Source of the DNA: Candidatus Fimadaptatus faecigallinarum
GTDB lineage: Bacteria; Bacillota; Clostridia; Christensenellales; Aristaeellaceae
Length of the DNA: 53,080 nucleotides
Reading direction: 5' to 3'
Assembly (NCBI GenBank): GCA_018714445.1
Contig: DVNK01000044.1
Coordinates: 1 to 53,080 of the forward strand
Shown here in pieces: positions 14,825 to 24,374 of this stretch. The translations under genes and the position numbers were made by a program. Every line of letters starts with the position of its first letter. Within the stretch, counting starts at the first letter, position 1. The notes beneath the pieces were generated by a model. That model saw nothing but the letters and a program-made list of their open reading frames with translations, searched no databases and was not told where the DNA came from.

Positions 14825-16492
14825 TCATTTTCGCGTGGCACGACCGTACTTGGCGACGTCCTGGGGAGCCATCAGCTTGCTGCCAAAGTCGTTCAGGTAG
14901 CTCTCGCGCTGAACATCGTCCAGCTTCAGGAAGCCTTCCAGCGTGGTCATGCTTACATTGCCGCACGAGAACAGCAGCTCGGTGAATGCGCGGCTGTCCA
15001 GACCCAATTCGCGCTCGTAGCCAGTGATCTTCTTGAGGCCATAGTAGTAGCAGGTAAAGTAGCCCTCCATCTGCTCCTGAGCGCGCACCTGACCGCGAGC
15101 GGTCGCATGGTCAAAGCCCAGCTCATCCATGTACAGCTTGACGCAGTCCGCGATCGGACGGCCTTCATAGCGCAGCATTATGTCGCTCATAATGCGCACT
15201 GCAGTGTGATGGCGCCGGTATGCCACAAACAGCGGGTAGAACGGATCCTCCTCGAATACGAACTCAAACACGTGCTCGCTGCGGTGAGCGACGCCTTCTA
15301 TCAGCGGTATATGCTTTGCGCCGAGCTTGAGCGTTTCGGGCAGCGTGTCGGTGACGTTGCGAACGTACTGTATGTGATGGCCGGGATAGGATTCGTGTAT
15401 CGACTGCATCTTGAGCCAGCCGTCGGTCACGGCTCGGAAGTTGCCATCGTTTAGGAACACCTTACCGGTTATTGGGCGCAGCCGGCCGTCGCCGTCGGAG
15501 TAGCCGCCCCACGGGAACGATTCGCGCAACGGATACGGCACTCGCTCCAGCCGGCACACCTCTTCCGGGAACCAAACCCAGTCGCGGGCGGCGACCTGGG
15601 CGCGCTTCAGGTAACCGCTCATGCGCTCAAGCATGGCTTCAGGCGTGTCGCAGGGCCCGGCGTACTGGTTGAGCGCGGCGCTGACCTCGGGCATGGTGCG
15701 CGGGGTCGTGGCGATAGGCAGGCGCGCGGCGGATTCGAACACTGCGGCGCGCGTGTGGGAGATCTCATCGCGGTACCAGCTGAGCAATTCATCCAACTCC
15801 ACGCCCAGCGTATCGTGCAGTACGCGCCGGTAATATGCCTCATCAAACCGGGCGGTGCTGCTTTCGTCGTCGGCTGGGGCGCTGCCGGAGCGGATCTGCG
15901 GCGTGAGCTCGGCTATGACGGCGCACGCGCGCTCTATCGCATCCGACAACTTGCGCGCGGCGGTCGTATTCAGCGTCGGGAAGTAGCGCCCAACGTTTGC
16001 GCCGTAGTGGCGGTAGTTGTCGCAGACCTGTGCACATTCGCCGGCCAGTGCGGCTTTGTCGTCATAGGATGCATTTTGCAGTAATGCGCTGGTGGCGGCG
16101 GCTATCTCGGGCACGGCGGCCAGCTGAGCCATCAGTATGTCGACTTTTTCAGCCTCGGGGCGGCTGTCGACGCCGGCGAAGTTTTCTATCTTCCAGGACA
16201 GTTCGCCAATTGCGGATGACGCGCGACCAAAGTAGTTGCTAAGTCGCAGCGCCTCGCCGTCCAGGAAGTCGCGCATGTGACCGCGCATCAGTTGAAACAC
16301 GGGTTCAGGTTCGGGCAGCGCGTCCACGGCGGCGCGAGCGGCCGCGAGTTCGGCTTCGAGCTGGGCGCGCGCGTCAGAGCTGGGCGGCAGCGGCGTGCGC
16401 TCGTACATGCGCGCACCGCGTGAGCGGTAGTACAGTTTCGCGCAGGTCAGATCGGCCTCGCGGTAGAGTTCGACTAACTGGTTGCGGTCCAT
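14825..16492 (-). CDS. DUF885 family metallopeptidase-like protein
   Basis: The 555-residue protein belongs to DUF885, a mostly helical family with a gluzincin-like zinc motif. The motif is H366-E-S-Y-P-G-H372-H373, with EHVFEFVFEE downstream supplying further acidic residues. Characterised relatives are peptidases or carboxypeptidases. There is no signal peptide, so it should act in the cytoplasm. The frame is open to 16657, but GAGGTGA and the ATG at 16492 fit best, with a consensus promoter at 16541-16569. It lies directly downstream of the opp operon terminator and points the same way, consistent with a role in breaking down imported peptides. Confidence 0.8.
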   Translation of the reverse strand: MDRNQLVELYREADLTCAKLYYRSRGARMYERTPLPPSSDARAQLEAELAAARAAVDALPEPEPVFQLMRGHMRDFLDGEALRLSNYFGRASSAIGELSWKIENFAGVDSRPEAEKVDILMAQLAAVPEIAAATSALLQNASYDDKAALAGECAQVCDNYRHYGANVGRYFPTLNTTAARKLSDAIERACAVIAELTPQIRSGSAPADDESSTARFDEAYYRRVLHDTLGVELDELLSWYRDEISHTRAAVFESAARLPIATTPRTMPEVSAALNQYAGPCDTPEAMLERMSGYLKRAQVAARDWVWFPEEVCRLERVPYPLRESFPWGGYSDGDGRLRPITGKVFLNDGNFRAVTDGWLKMQSIHESYPGHHIQYVRNVTDTLPETLKLGAKHIPLIEGVAHRSEHVFEFVFEEDPFYPLFVAYRRHHTAVRIMSDIMLRYEGRPIADCVKLYMDELGFDHATARGQVRAQEQMEGYFTCYYYGLKKITGYERELGLDSRAFTELLFSCGNVSMTTLEGFLKLDDVQRESYLNDFGSKLMAPQDVAKYGRATRK

Positions 16493-16540
16493 ATGCAAGT
16501 TCACCTCGTAAAAAGTGGGCGCGAGCGCCCGTATGTATCG

Positions 16541-16569
16541 ATTGTACCGCGTGCCGGTGTGCGTGTCAA
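16541..16569 (-). promoter_or_regulatory. Sigma-A promoter of the DUF885 gene
   Basis: On the minus strand TTGACA (complement of 16564-16569) and TACAAT (complement of 16541-16546) are spaced by 17 bases. The rest of the 414-base gap up to the terminator at 16864 shows nothing else. Confidence 0.8.
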
Positions 16570-16863
16570 CGGGCAGTTGATCGATAGGTTGTAGCCAGCG
16601 CATTGGGGTAGGGCATGGGCGGAATGTAAGCCGTATGGCCGTGAGGGCATTCATCATTGTGCGCAGGGCTCATGGCACATGCGTAAATGCGCACCGGGTC
16701 GCGGATCCAGGCTGTACAGCGCGGAACCTGCGGGGCGCTTGTCGTATAGATCGGCAGTGTATATTAAGCAGTTACGCATTTGAAAAGGCCGCAGGCAGCT
16801 GCGCGCCCAGCTGGACGGAGCGGCAATGTCAGGCTGTGCCACAATATCGCGCGATTCGATTCA

Positions 16864-16900
16864 CAAAAGCAGCGCCGCCCGGATATGCGTCCGGGCGGCG
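16864..16900 (-). terminator. Terminator of the opp operon
   Basis: A perfect 11-bp stem CGCCGCCCGGA/TCCGGGCGGCG (16873-16883, 16890-16900) with a 6-base loop is followed on the minus strand by CTGCTTTTG. Confidence 0.75.
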
Positions 16901-16906
16901 AAGTGG

Positions 16907-18307
16907 TCAGTCGAAGTAATGGGGCTTTATATCATTGGGTATCAGCGACTTGTACTTGTCGCCGTCCAGGCGGCGATCGAGTTCAGCGCGCGCCTGCTTT
17001 ATGAGTTCGGGCTTTTCGAGCAGCAGCTCAGCCGTGCGCGCCATCACGCGGCCGGCGTGCAGCATGCCCTTGACGGCGATGGAGGACTTGCCCTGCGCGA
17101 CCCACTGCCAGCTGTGCGAGCCGGCGCCATAGCCGTAGCAGTTGACGTTGGCGGTGCAGGTCGGCACGACCCAGCTCACGTCGCCTACGTCAGTGCTGCC
17201 CATTTCGCACTTGTCGGAGTGGGCGGTCTCTATGAAGTAATCGCACAGCGCGCTTTCACGCACATTGCGTACCAGAGCGTCGCGGTCGAGCGCCGAGCTG
17301 GGCAGGTCGGACAGCGTACCCTCTATCGGGAATGTGTCCTTGAAACGCTGCGCATACTCGCGCTCCTGAGGGGTGTATTCAGGCACGCCCAGCTCACGGA
17401 ACGCCTGCGCCATGACGTCTTCAAGCACGAAATTCGGCACGGTGTTGCTCAGGCCCTCGTCAAACACTATCTCCAGTTCGGTATCGGTCATCAGCGCCGC
17501 GCCCTGAGCGATGCGCTTTACGCGGTCATAGAGCTTTTCGCATTTGGGGTTGGTCGTCGAGCGCACCAGGTAGCGCGACTCGGCGTGTGCCTGCACCACG
17601 TTGGGCGAGGCTCCGCCCGGATCGGTTATCGCGTAGTGTACGCGTTCGCCGTCCTCCATGTGTTCGCGCAGGTAATTGACGCCTACGTTCATCAGCTCCA
17701 CGGCGTCGAGCGCGCTGCGCCCCAGATGGGGTGCGCCCGCGGCGTGCGCGGCTATGCCCTTGAAGCGGAAGTAGCACTGTATGCAGCTCTGCGAGCTGCC
17801 GGTGGATACCATGTGGAACAGCGACGGATGCCAGGTTATCGCGACATCGCAGTCGTCAAACGCGCCGTCGCGGGCCATGTACGCCTTGCCCGAGCCGCTC
17901 TCCTCGCCGGGGCAGCCGTATATGCGCACGGTGCCTTTATAGCCCTTTTGCTGCATTATGTCGCGCAGCATCAGCCCGGCGGCGATTGCGCCCACGCCCA
18001 GCAGGTGATGTCCGCAGCCCTGACCCATGTTCATACCGGGCTGGGGAGTCTCAGTGGTGCAGTCGGCCTGCTGGCTCAGGCCATAGAGCGCGTCAAATTC
18101 GCCCAGCAGCGCTATGACCGGCTTGCCGCTGCCCCAGGACGCCATGTAACCGGTCTGGGTATCGGCTATGTTTTCGGTGACGTCAAAGCCCATTTTTCTC
18201 AGATAGTCCACCTGCGCCCGGCTGCATTTGAACTCGCGGAATCCGGGTTCGGCGTCGCGCCAGGCCTGGTATACCAGCTCGCTGAGCGCCTGTGTGTAAT
18301 CGTTCAT
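16907..18307 (-). CDS. M20 family amidohydrolase, AbgB-like
   Basis: The 466-residue protein is an M20 zinc amidohydrolase resembling p-aminobenzoyl-glutamate hydrolase subunit B. Motifs visible are GEFDAL (69-74), GQGCGHHLLGVGA with metal-binding histidines at 100-101, CPGEESGSGK with the catalytic Glu pair at 135-136, and AAHAAGAPHLGRSALDA in the dimerisation lid. Such enzymes hydrolyse N-acyl or dipeptide amide bonds in the cytoplasm. AAGGAGGC before the ATG at 18307 sets the start; the longer frame is not used. It is the last gene of the opp operon, 77 bases after oppF, implying it processes imported peptides. Confidence 0.85.
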   Translation of the reverse strand: MNDYTQALSELVYQAWRDAEPGFREFKCSRAQVDYLRKMGFDVTENIADTQTGYMASWGSGKPVIALLGEFDALYGLSQQADCTTETPQPGMNMGQGCGHHLLGVGAIAAGLMLRDIMQQKGYKGTVRIYGCPGEESGSGKAYMARDGAFDDCDVAITWHPSLFHMVSTGSSQSCIQCYFRFKGIAAHAAGAPHLGRSALDAVELMNVGVNYLREHMEDGERVHYAITDPGGASPNVVQAHAESRYLVRSTTNPKCEKLYDRVKRIAQGAALMTDTELEIVFDEGLSNTVPNFVLEDVMAQAFRELGVPEYTPQEREYAQRFKDTFPIEGTLSDLPSSALDRDALVRNVRESALCDYFIETAHSDKCEMGSTDVGDVSWVVPTCTANVNCYGYGAGSHSWQWVAQGKSSIAVKGMLHAGRVMARTAELLLEKPELIKQARAELDRRLDGDKYKSLIPNDIKPHYFD

Positions 18308-18384
18308 TTGATAGTGCCTCCTTGATGTAATGAGCATATCGCGAGCGGCCCGGCGCGATATATCGCCGAGCCGCCTGTTTACGG

Positions 18385-19373
<989 letters not shown>

Positions 19374-19377
<4 letters not shown>

Positions 19378-20390
19378 TTGGCATCACCTCCGCCGCCGCG
19401 CCGGGCGAGTTCATTGAGCCAGCAGGCGCTCACATGAGTGTCGGACAGGCGCGTCTCCTCGGGCATGCGGAGTTTGCATATGCGCATGGCCTTGTCGCAC
19501 CTGTCTACGAACGGGCAGCCTGCCGGGGGCTTGAGCAGGTCAGGCGGCGAGCCGGGTATCGGCGTCAGCTCCTTATCCTCCTCAGTGGGGTCGTTGATGC
19601 AGTTGAGCAGGCCCTTGGTGTAGGGGTGGTTGGGCTGATAGAATATCTCTTTGTCGGTGCCGGTCTCTACGACCTTGCCGCCGTACATTATGTTTATCCT
19701 GTCGCACATGCTGGCCACGACGCCCAGATCGTGGGTTATCATTATCGTGGACGAGCCGGACTTGCGCGTCATATCGCGTATTAGTTCGAGTATCTGCGCC
19801 TGTATCGTCACATCCAGTGCGGTCGTGGGCTCATCGGCGATTATGAGCTTGGGGTTGTTGGCCAGTGCGATGGCGATGATTATGCGTTGGCGCATGCCGC
19901 CGGAGAACTCGTGCGGGTACTGCGTTATTCTGCGTTCGGGCGAGGGTATGCCGACCTGGCGCATCAGTTCGAGCGCGCGCTGGCGCGCCTGAGCGCGGTT
20001 CATGTTGGTATGATTGAGCAGCGGCTCAGTGAGCTGCTTTTCGATAGTCAGCACGGGGTTCAGGAACGTCATCGGATCCTGGAATATCATCGCCAGCGTC
20101 TTGCCGCGTATCTTGCGCATAGCGGCATTGTACTCCTTGTCGGAGCCAAACGCGGTGCGACTGATGTTCTGGCCGTCGAACATGACTTCGCCCTCGGTCA
20201 CCTTGCCGTTTTCGGCCAGCAGCCCCATCACCGAATACATCGTGACCGACTTGCCCGAGCCGGATTCGCCGACTATGCCCAGTATCTCGCCGGGTTCCAG
20301 CGCAAAGCTGACGTCGCGCACGGCATATACTGGACCCTGTTCGGTCGTGAACTCGACTGAGAGGTGCTTTACGTCCAGGAGCTTGTCCAA
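19374..20390 (-). CDS. oppD: Oligopeptide ABC transporter ATP-binding protein OppD
   Basis: The 338-residue ATPase forms a heterodimer with OppF on the inner face of the membrane. Walker A is GESGSGKS (41-48), the signature is FSGGMRQRIIIAIA, and Walker B is LIIADEPTTALDVT. The C-terminal extension contains PPAGCPFVDRCDKAMRIC with conserved cysteines; related transporters bind an iron-sulfur cluster here. The start codon is TTG at 20390, supported by GAGGTGATC just upstream. It follows oppC by 5 bases. Confidence 0.93.
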
Positions 20391-20395
20391 TCAGA

Positions 20396-21373
20396 TCACC
20401 TCTTTCTGGGGTCGAGCGCTTCGCTCAGTCCGTCGCCGATGAAGTTAAGGCTCAACATCGTCAGGCATATGGCCATCACCGGCCATACCATCTGCATCGG
20501 GTACTGCATCAACAGCGCGCGCGCATCGTTGGCCATCGTGCCCCAGCTGGCCATCGGTATGCTTATGCCAATGCCGACGAACGCCAGGAACGCCTCGGTG
20601 AATATCGCGCTGGGCACCATCAGCGTGGTGTTTACGATTATCGGGCCCATGCAGTTTACGACCAGGTGCTTGAACAGTATGTGGGGCTTGCTCGCGCCGA
20701 TCACGTATGCGGCTTGAGCGAACTCCTGCTCCTTGAGCGACATGACCTGCGCGCGCACCTGCCGCGCCATGCCGACCCAGCTGCTTATGCTTATCGCCAG
20801 CAACACCGAGAATATGTTGGAGCCAAACACCAGCATTATCAGTATCACGTACAGCAGCGTTGGCACGGAATAGAGTATGTCGACTATTCGCATCAGTATC
20901 AGGTCGAGCTTGCCGCCTATATAGCCGCATATACCGCCGTAAACCACGCCTATTATCAGGTTCAGCAGTGCCGCCGCAAAGCCGACCGACAGCGATATGC
21001 GCGCGCCATACATAACGCGCACCAGTATGTCGCGGCCGAACTTGTCGGTGCCGAACGGGTGTTGCCAGCTGAAGCCGGCGTTGCGCGTGGTGAAGTCCTG
21101 CGCATCGTATGTGTAGGGCGACAGCATCGGTATGAATATCGCTGCCAGTATCATCACCGCTATGAACATCAGCCCGGCCAGCGCAAGTTTGTTCTTGCGG
21201 AAGCGGCTCCAGGCGTCCTGGAAATAGGTCTTGCTTTCCATGGCGACGAATTCGGAGTCCTTCTCGCTCTCATCGAGGGGCTTGAACAGCTCATCGGGGA
21301 CTTGGGCGGGGCTCAGCCGCGCTATATCCGGCGCGCTTGACGCATTAGGCGTTCGGGTATTTGTATTTTGCAC
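20396..21373 (-). CDS. oppC: Oligopeptide ABC transporter permease OppC
   Basis: This 325-residue membrane subunit has the OppC N-terminal extension, a first helix in KLALAGLMFIAVMILAAIF and the QHPFGTDKFGRDILVRVMYG phrase diagnostic of OppC/DppC. The EAA loop that docks the ATPase is seen in AAYVIGASKPHILFKHLVVN. The start is GTG at 21373 with GAAAGGAGAT upstream. It lies 16 bases after oppB. Confidence 0.92.
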   Translation of the reverse strand: MQNTNTRTPNASSAPDIARLSPAQVPDELFKPLDESEKDSEFVAMESKTYFQDAWSRFRKNKLALAGLMFIAVMILAAIFIPMLSPYTYDAQDFTTRNAGFSWQHPFGTDKFGRDILVRVMYGARISLSVGFAAALLNLIIGVVYGGICGYIGGKLDLILMRIVDILYSVPTLLYVILIMLVFGSNIFSVLLAISISSWVGMARQVRAQVMSLKEQEFAQAAYVIGASKPHILFKHLVVNCMGPIIVNTTLMVPSAIFTEAFLAFVGIGISIPMASWGTMANDARALLMQYPMQMVWPVMAICLTMLSLNFIGDGLSEALDPRKR

Positions 21374-21389
21374 CGGCTTATCTCCTTTC

Positions 21390-22310
21390 TCACTTCAGGC
21401 GGACGCGCGGATCCATCGCCGCCGTTATCAGGTCAGTAACTATGTTGGCTATGATTATGAACGCGCCATAGAAAATCGTCAGCGCCATTATCAGCGTATA
21501 ATCGCGGTTGGATACGCTGTTTACGAACTCCGCGCCTATGCCGGGCACCGAAAACAGCGTTTCAATGACAAACGAGCCGGTCAACAGCGTCGCTATCAGC
21601 GGGCCGGCATATGTTATGACCGGCACGAGCGCGTTCTTGAGCGCGTGCTTTATTATCACGCCGAGTTCGCTGGTGCCCTTGCTGCGCGCCAGCACCATGT
21701 AGTCCTGGCGCATTACGTCCATAAGGCTCGTGCGCACCAGGCGCGATATCATCGCAATTGGCGACAGCGCCAGCGCCACGCTGGGCATTATGTAGTGTTG
21801 CCAGCTGCCCAGGCCGATAGTGGGCAGGCAGCTCAGCAGCACGCCGAAAACCAGCATCATCATAAGCGCCAGCAGGAAGCTGGGCACGCTCACGCCAATC
21901 GTGGCTATGAACGCGACCACGCCGCTGACCCATTTCTGGCGCGAGAACGCCGCCACCGTGCCCAGGAATATGCCCACTACCATCGCAATCACAAACGCCA
22001 CCAGGCCCAGCGACACCGTCGCCGGCAGGCCGTTGGCGATTATGTCGACTACTTCCTGGCCCTTACGGTTCAGCGACGTGCCGAAATCGCCGGTCAGCGC
22101 GTTGCGCAGGTATGCGCCGAACTGCACGTACAGCGGCTGATCAAGTCCGTACTGAGCTATCAGCTTTTCCTTGACCGCCGCGGGCAGCTTGCTGGTCTCG
22201 CCGGCAAACGGCGAGCCGGGGATTATGTGCATCAGGAAAAACGTGATCGTCGCCAGCGCGAACAGCGTGATAATGCCTATCAGCACGCGCTTGACTATGT
22301 ACTTGCCCAC
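21390..22310 (-). CDS. oppB: Oligopeptide ABC transporter permease OppB
   Basis: This 306-residue permease has the OppB pattern: a first helix with KRVLIGIITLFALATITFFL and MHIIPGSPF, a large external loop (YGLDQPLYVQFGAYLRN), GDFGTSLNRKGQEV, and the EAA motif region RSKGTSELGVIIKHALKNAL. The start is GTG at 22310 after AAGGTGATC. It follows the S9 peptidase gene by 15 bases, so peptidase and permease are one transcript. Confidence 0.92.
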   Translation of the reverse strand: MGKYIVKRVLIGIITLFALATITFFLMHIIPGSPFAGETSKLPAAVKEKLIAQYGLDQPLYVQFGAYLRNALTGDFGTSLNRKGQEVVDIIANGLPATVSLGLVAFVIAMVVGIFLGTVAAFSRQKWVSGVVAFIATIGVSVPSFLLALMMMLVFGVLLSCLPTIGLGSWQHYIMPSVALALSPIAMISRLVRTSLMDVMRQDYMVLARSKGTSELGVIIKHALKNALVPVITYAGPLIATLLTGSFVIETLFSVPGIGAEFVNSVSNRDYTLIMALTIFYGAFIIIANIVTDLITAAMDPRVRLK

Positions 22311-22325
22311 AGGATCACCTTGCCT

Positions 22326-24290
22326 TTAACTTTTCTTTAAGTACCTGTCGAACCAGTTCATCATCTCGGACAGCCTGCGCAGCCGGTGGCGCGGCTTGCC
22401 GCTGCGCGACAGCGAGTGGTTCTCGCCTTCGAACAGGCACATGCGCGCCGGTACGCCAAAGTACTTCATTGCCGCAAACATCTCAATGCCCTGATCGACC
22501 GTGCAGTTGTAGTCGCCCAGCGAGTGTATGAACAGTATCGGCGTGCGCGCGTTGCATGCGTACTTGAGCGGCGACTGCTGCCACATCTTTTCCATGCCGG
22601 TCCACGGGTCGGCGCCCATCTCGTTGGCGTCGAATGTGAAGCCTATCTCGCTGCTGCCGAAATCTGCTACCCAGTTGGATATCGAGCGCTGCGACGCTAT
22701 CGCGGCGAAGCGGTCGGTATGGCCTTCTATCCAGTTGCACATGAATCCGCCATACGAGCCGCCGGCAGCGCCTATGGCGGAGCGGTCGATCTGCGGATAC
22801 AGCTCAAGCACATGGTCGGTGAACTCCATCAGATCCTGATAATCCACCGTGCCATAGCGGCCGCGCAGGTCGGCGAACGCCTCGCCATAGCCCTCGCTGC
22901 CGCGGGGGTTGCAGTAGAACACCAGATATCCGCTGCCGACGAATGCCTGCATCTCGTGGAAGAACATCTCGCCATATGCGCAGCGCGGACCGCCGTGTAT
23001 TTCCAGTATTGCGGGATAGCGCTTGTCGGGGTCAAAGTCCTGCGGCTCGAGCGCCCAGCCGTCTATCTGAACGCCGTCGGAATTGGTAAACGGTATATAG
23101 CGCGCCTTGGCGACGTAGTGTTCGGCCAGGAATGCCGAATTGAACGTGGTCAACGGTTCAGCGGCGCCGGCCTTCACCGCGTACAGCTCGCCCAGGCCGT
23201 TGGCGGGGTGGCCCACAAACGTGGTGTAGCTGCCGTCGGTATCGAACGCGAGCACGCAGCCGTCAAACGCCACGCACTTTGTCAGCTCATCGGCGGCGCT
23301 GAGTCGGTATATCTCGGCGCGGTAGGCGCGCTGTGCGATGAAGTACACGTCGTCGCCAATGGCCTTCATTATGCGGCCGCCGCCGTACGAGCAGTCGAAC
23401 AGCACATCCGGACCAATGCACATGTCCAGCGCATGAGCCAGGTGCAGTTCGCCGGTTGCGCTGTCAAAGCGGTACAGGTCATGCAGCTGGCACAGCCCCC
23501 AGGGCTTGAACGTGCTCAGCGCCAGCAGCGCGCCGCCGGCGGTCAGTATCACGTCGCCCACGCCGAACGTATCCTGAGGCAGCAAATCCTGCGTGGCGCG
23601 AGTATTGACGTCGTATATGCGCGCCTGGCCGTAGGGCGTGATCCTGTCGCGGTATTCGGTGCCGGCATAGAGTATGCGCGTGCCGTCGCAGTCAAAGCCC
23701 GACACATTGAAGAACTCATCCGATATGCGCTCAACGTTGCCCGTGGCGGCATCGAACGTGTACAGCGTGTTGCGCAGGCGCGATACATAGCCGCGGCCGT
23801 TGGCCCAGAACGGCACTTCCTCAAGCACGTGGTAATCCTTTTCATCGGCGCGCAGCGTCTTGTCCATATCGGGCGCGGGGGCGTTCAAGTCGACGGTCGC
23901 GGTGAATGCGTACTTGTCGGCGCCCAGCGGGATTATGGTATTTACATTTTTATCAATTTCAAACAGCTTGCATGCCTCGCCGCCATCTATTTGAAGCCTG
24001 TAGAAGCAGGTCTTTTCAGCGAATTCAGCGGGCTTGTCGGCCTCGCCGCGCTCGGCGGCGAACAGCAGCGTGCGATTGTCCAGCCAGGTAAACGCGCGCT
24101 CCTTGCCAGCGTGGGTGAGCTGGCGCGACTTGCCGGTGGCGTTGTCGATCAGGTGGATGCAGGATTTGTAGTCATTGTCGTCATAGCTTTGTACGCTTGA
24201 GACGAACGCGGTATGCGCGCCGTCGGGGCTGAGCGCGGGTTCGCTCAGAAAGCGTATGTCCATCAGGTCGCGCATGGTGACATTTTTCAT
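22326..24290 (-). CDS. S9 family prolyl oligopeptidase-type peptidase
   Basis: The 654-residue protein has an N-terminal beta-propeller (repeated strands up to about 400) and a C-terminal alpha/beta-hydrolase domain of the acylaminoacyl-peptidase/DPP type. The catalytic triad is Ser512 (GGSYGG), Asp593 (GDYN) and His625 (GENHS). The phrase EIHGGPRCAYGEMF marks the start of the hydrolase core. No signal peptide is present, so it should act in the cytoplasm. It sits inside the opp operon between oppA and oppB, a strong hint that it cuts the peptides brought in by this transporter. The propeller would restrict it to short peptides. Confidence 0.92.
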   Translation of the reverse strand: MKNVTMRDLMDIRFLSEPALSPDGAHTAFVSSVQSYDDNDYKSCIHLIDNATGKSRQLTHAGKERAFTWLDNRTLLFAAERGEADKPAEFAEKTCFYRLQIDGGEACKLFEIDKNVNTIIPLGADKYAFTATVDLNAPAPDMDKTLRADEKDYHVLEEVPFWANGRGYVSRLRNTLYTFDAATGNVERISDEFFNVSGFDCDGTRILYAGTEYRDRITPYGQARIYDVNTRATQDLLPQDTFGVGDVILTAGGALLALSTFKPWGLCQLHDLYRFDSATGELHLAHALDMCIGPDVLFDCSYGGGRIMKAIGDDVYFIAQRAYRAEIYRLSAADELTKCVAFDGCVLAFDTDGSYTTFVGHPANGLGELYAVKAGAAEPLTTFNSAFLAEHYVAKARYIPFTNSDGVQIDGWALEPQDFDPDKRYPAILEIHGGPRCAYGEMFFHEMQAFVGSGYLVFYCNPRGSEGYGEAFADLRGRYGTVDYQDLMEFTDHVLELYPQIDRSAIGAAGGSYGGFMCNWIEGHTDRFAAIASQRSISNWVADFGSSEIGFTFDANEMGADPWTGMEKMWQQSPLKYACNARTPILFIHSLGDYNCTVDQGIEMFAAMKYFGVPARMCLFEGENHSLSRSGKPRHRLRRLSEMMNWFDRYLKKS

Positions 24291-24315
24291 AACATAATCC
24301 CCCTATGCTTCAAGA

Positions 24316-24341
24316 CCGGGGAATGCATCTGCACTCCCCGG
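24316..24341 (-). terminator. Intra-operon hairpin between oppA and the peptidase gene
   Basis: An 11-bp stem with one mismatch (24316-24326 with 24331-24341) closes a 4-base loop. It lacks a long T run on the minus strand. Such hairpins often let the binding protein be made in excess over the downstream genes, by partial termination or by protecting the 3' end. Confidence 0.55.
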
Positions 24342-24374
24342 ACGTGAAAGTGAAGCTCTTTAGTTTTGCCGGGC

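Noticed and set aside
16826-18325. 499-codon plus-strand open frame opposite the M20 gene
   Set aside because: It is a shadow of the M20 gene with no recognisable motif.
22386-24200. 604-codon plus-strand open frame opposite the S9 peptidase gene
   Set aside because: It mirrors the real gene on the minus strand, has no domain match and no ribosome binding site. Long antisense frames are expected at this GC content.
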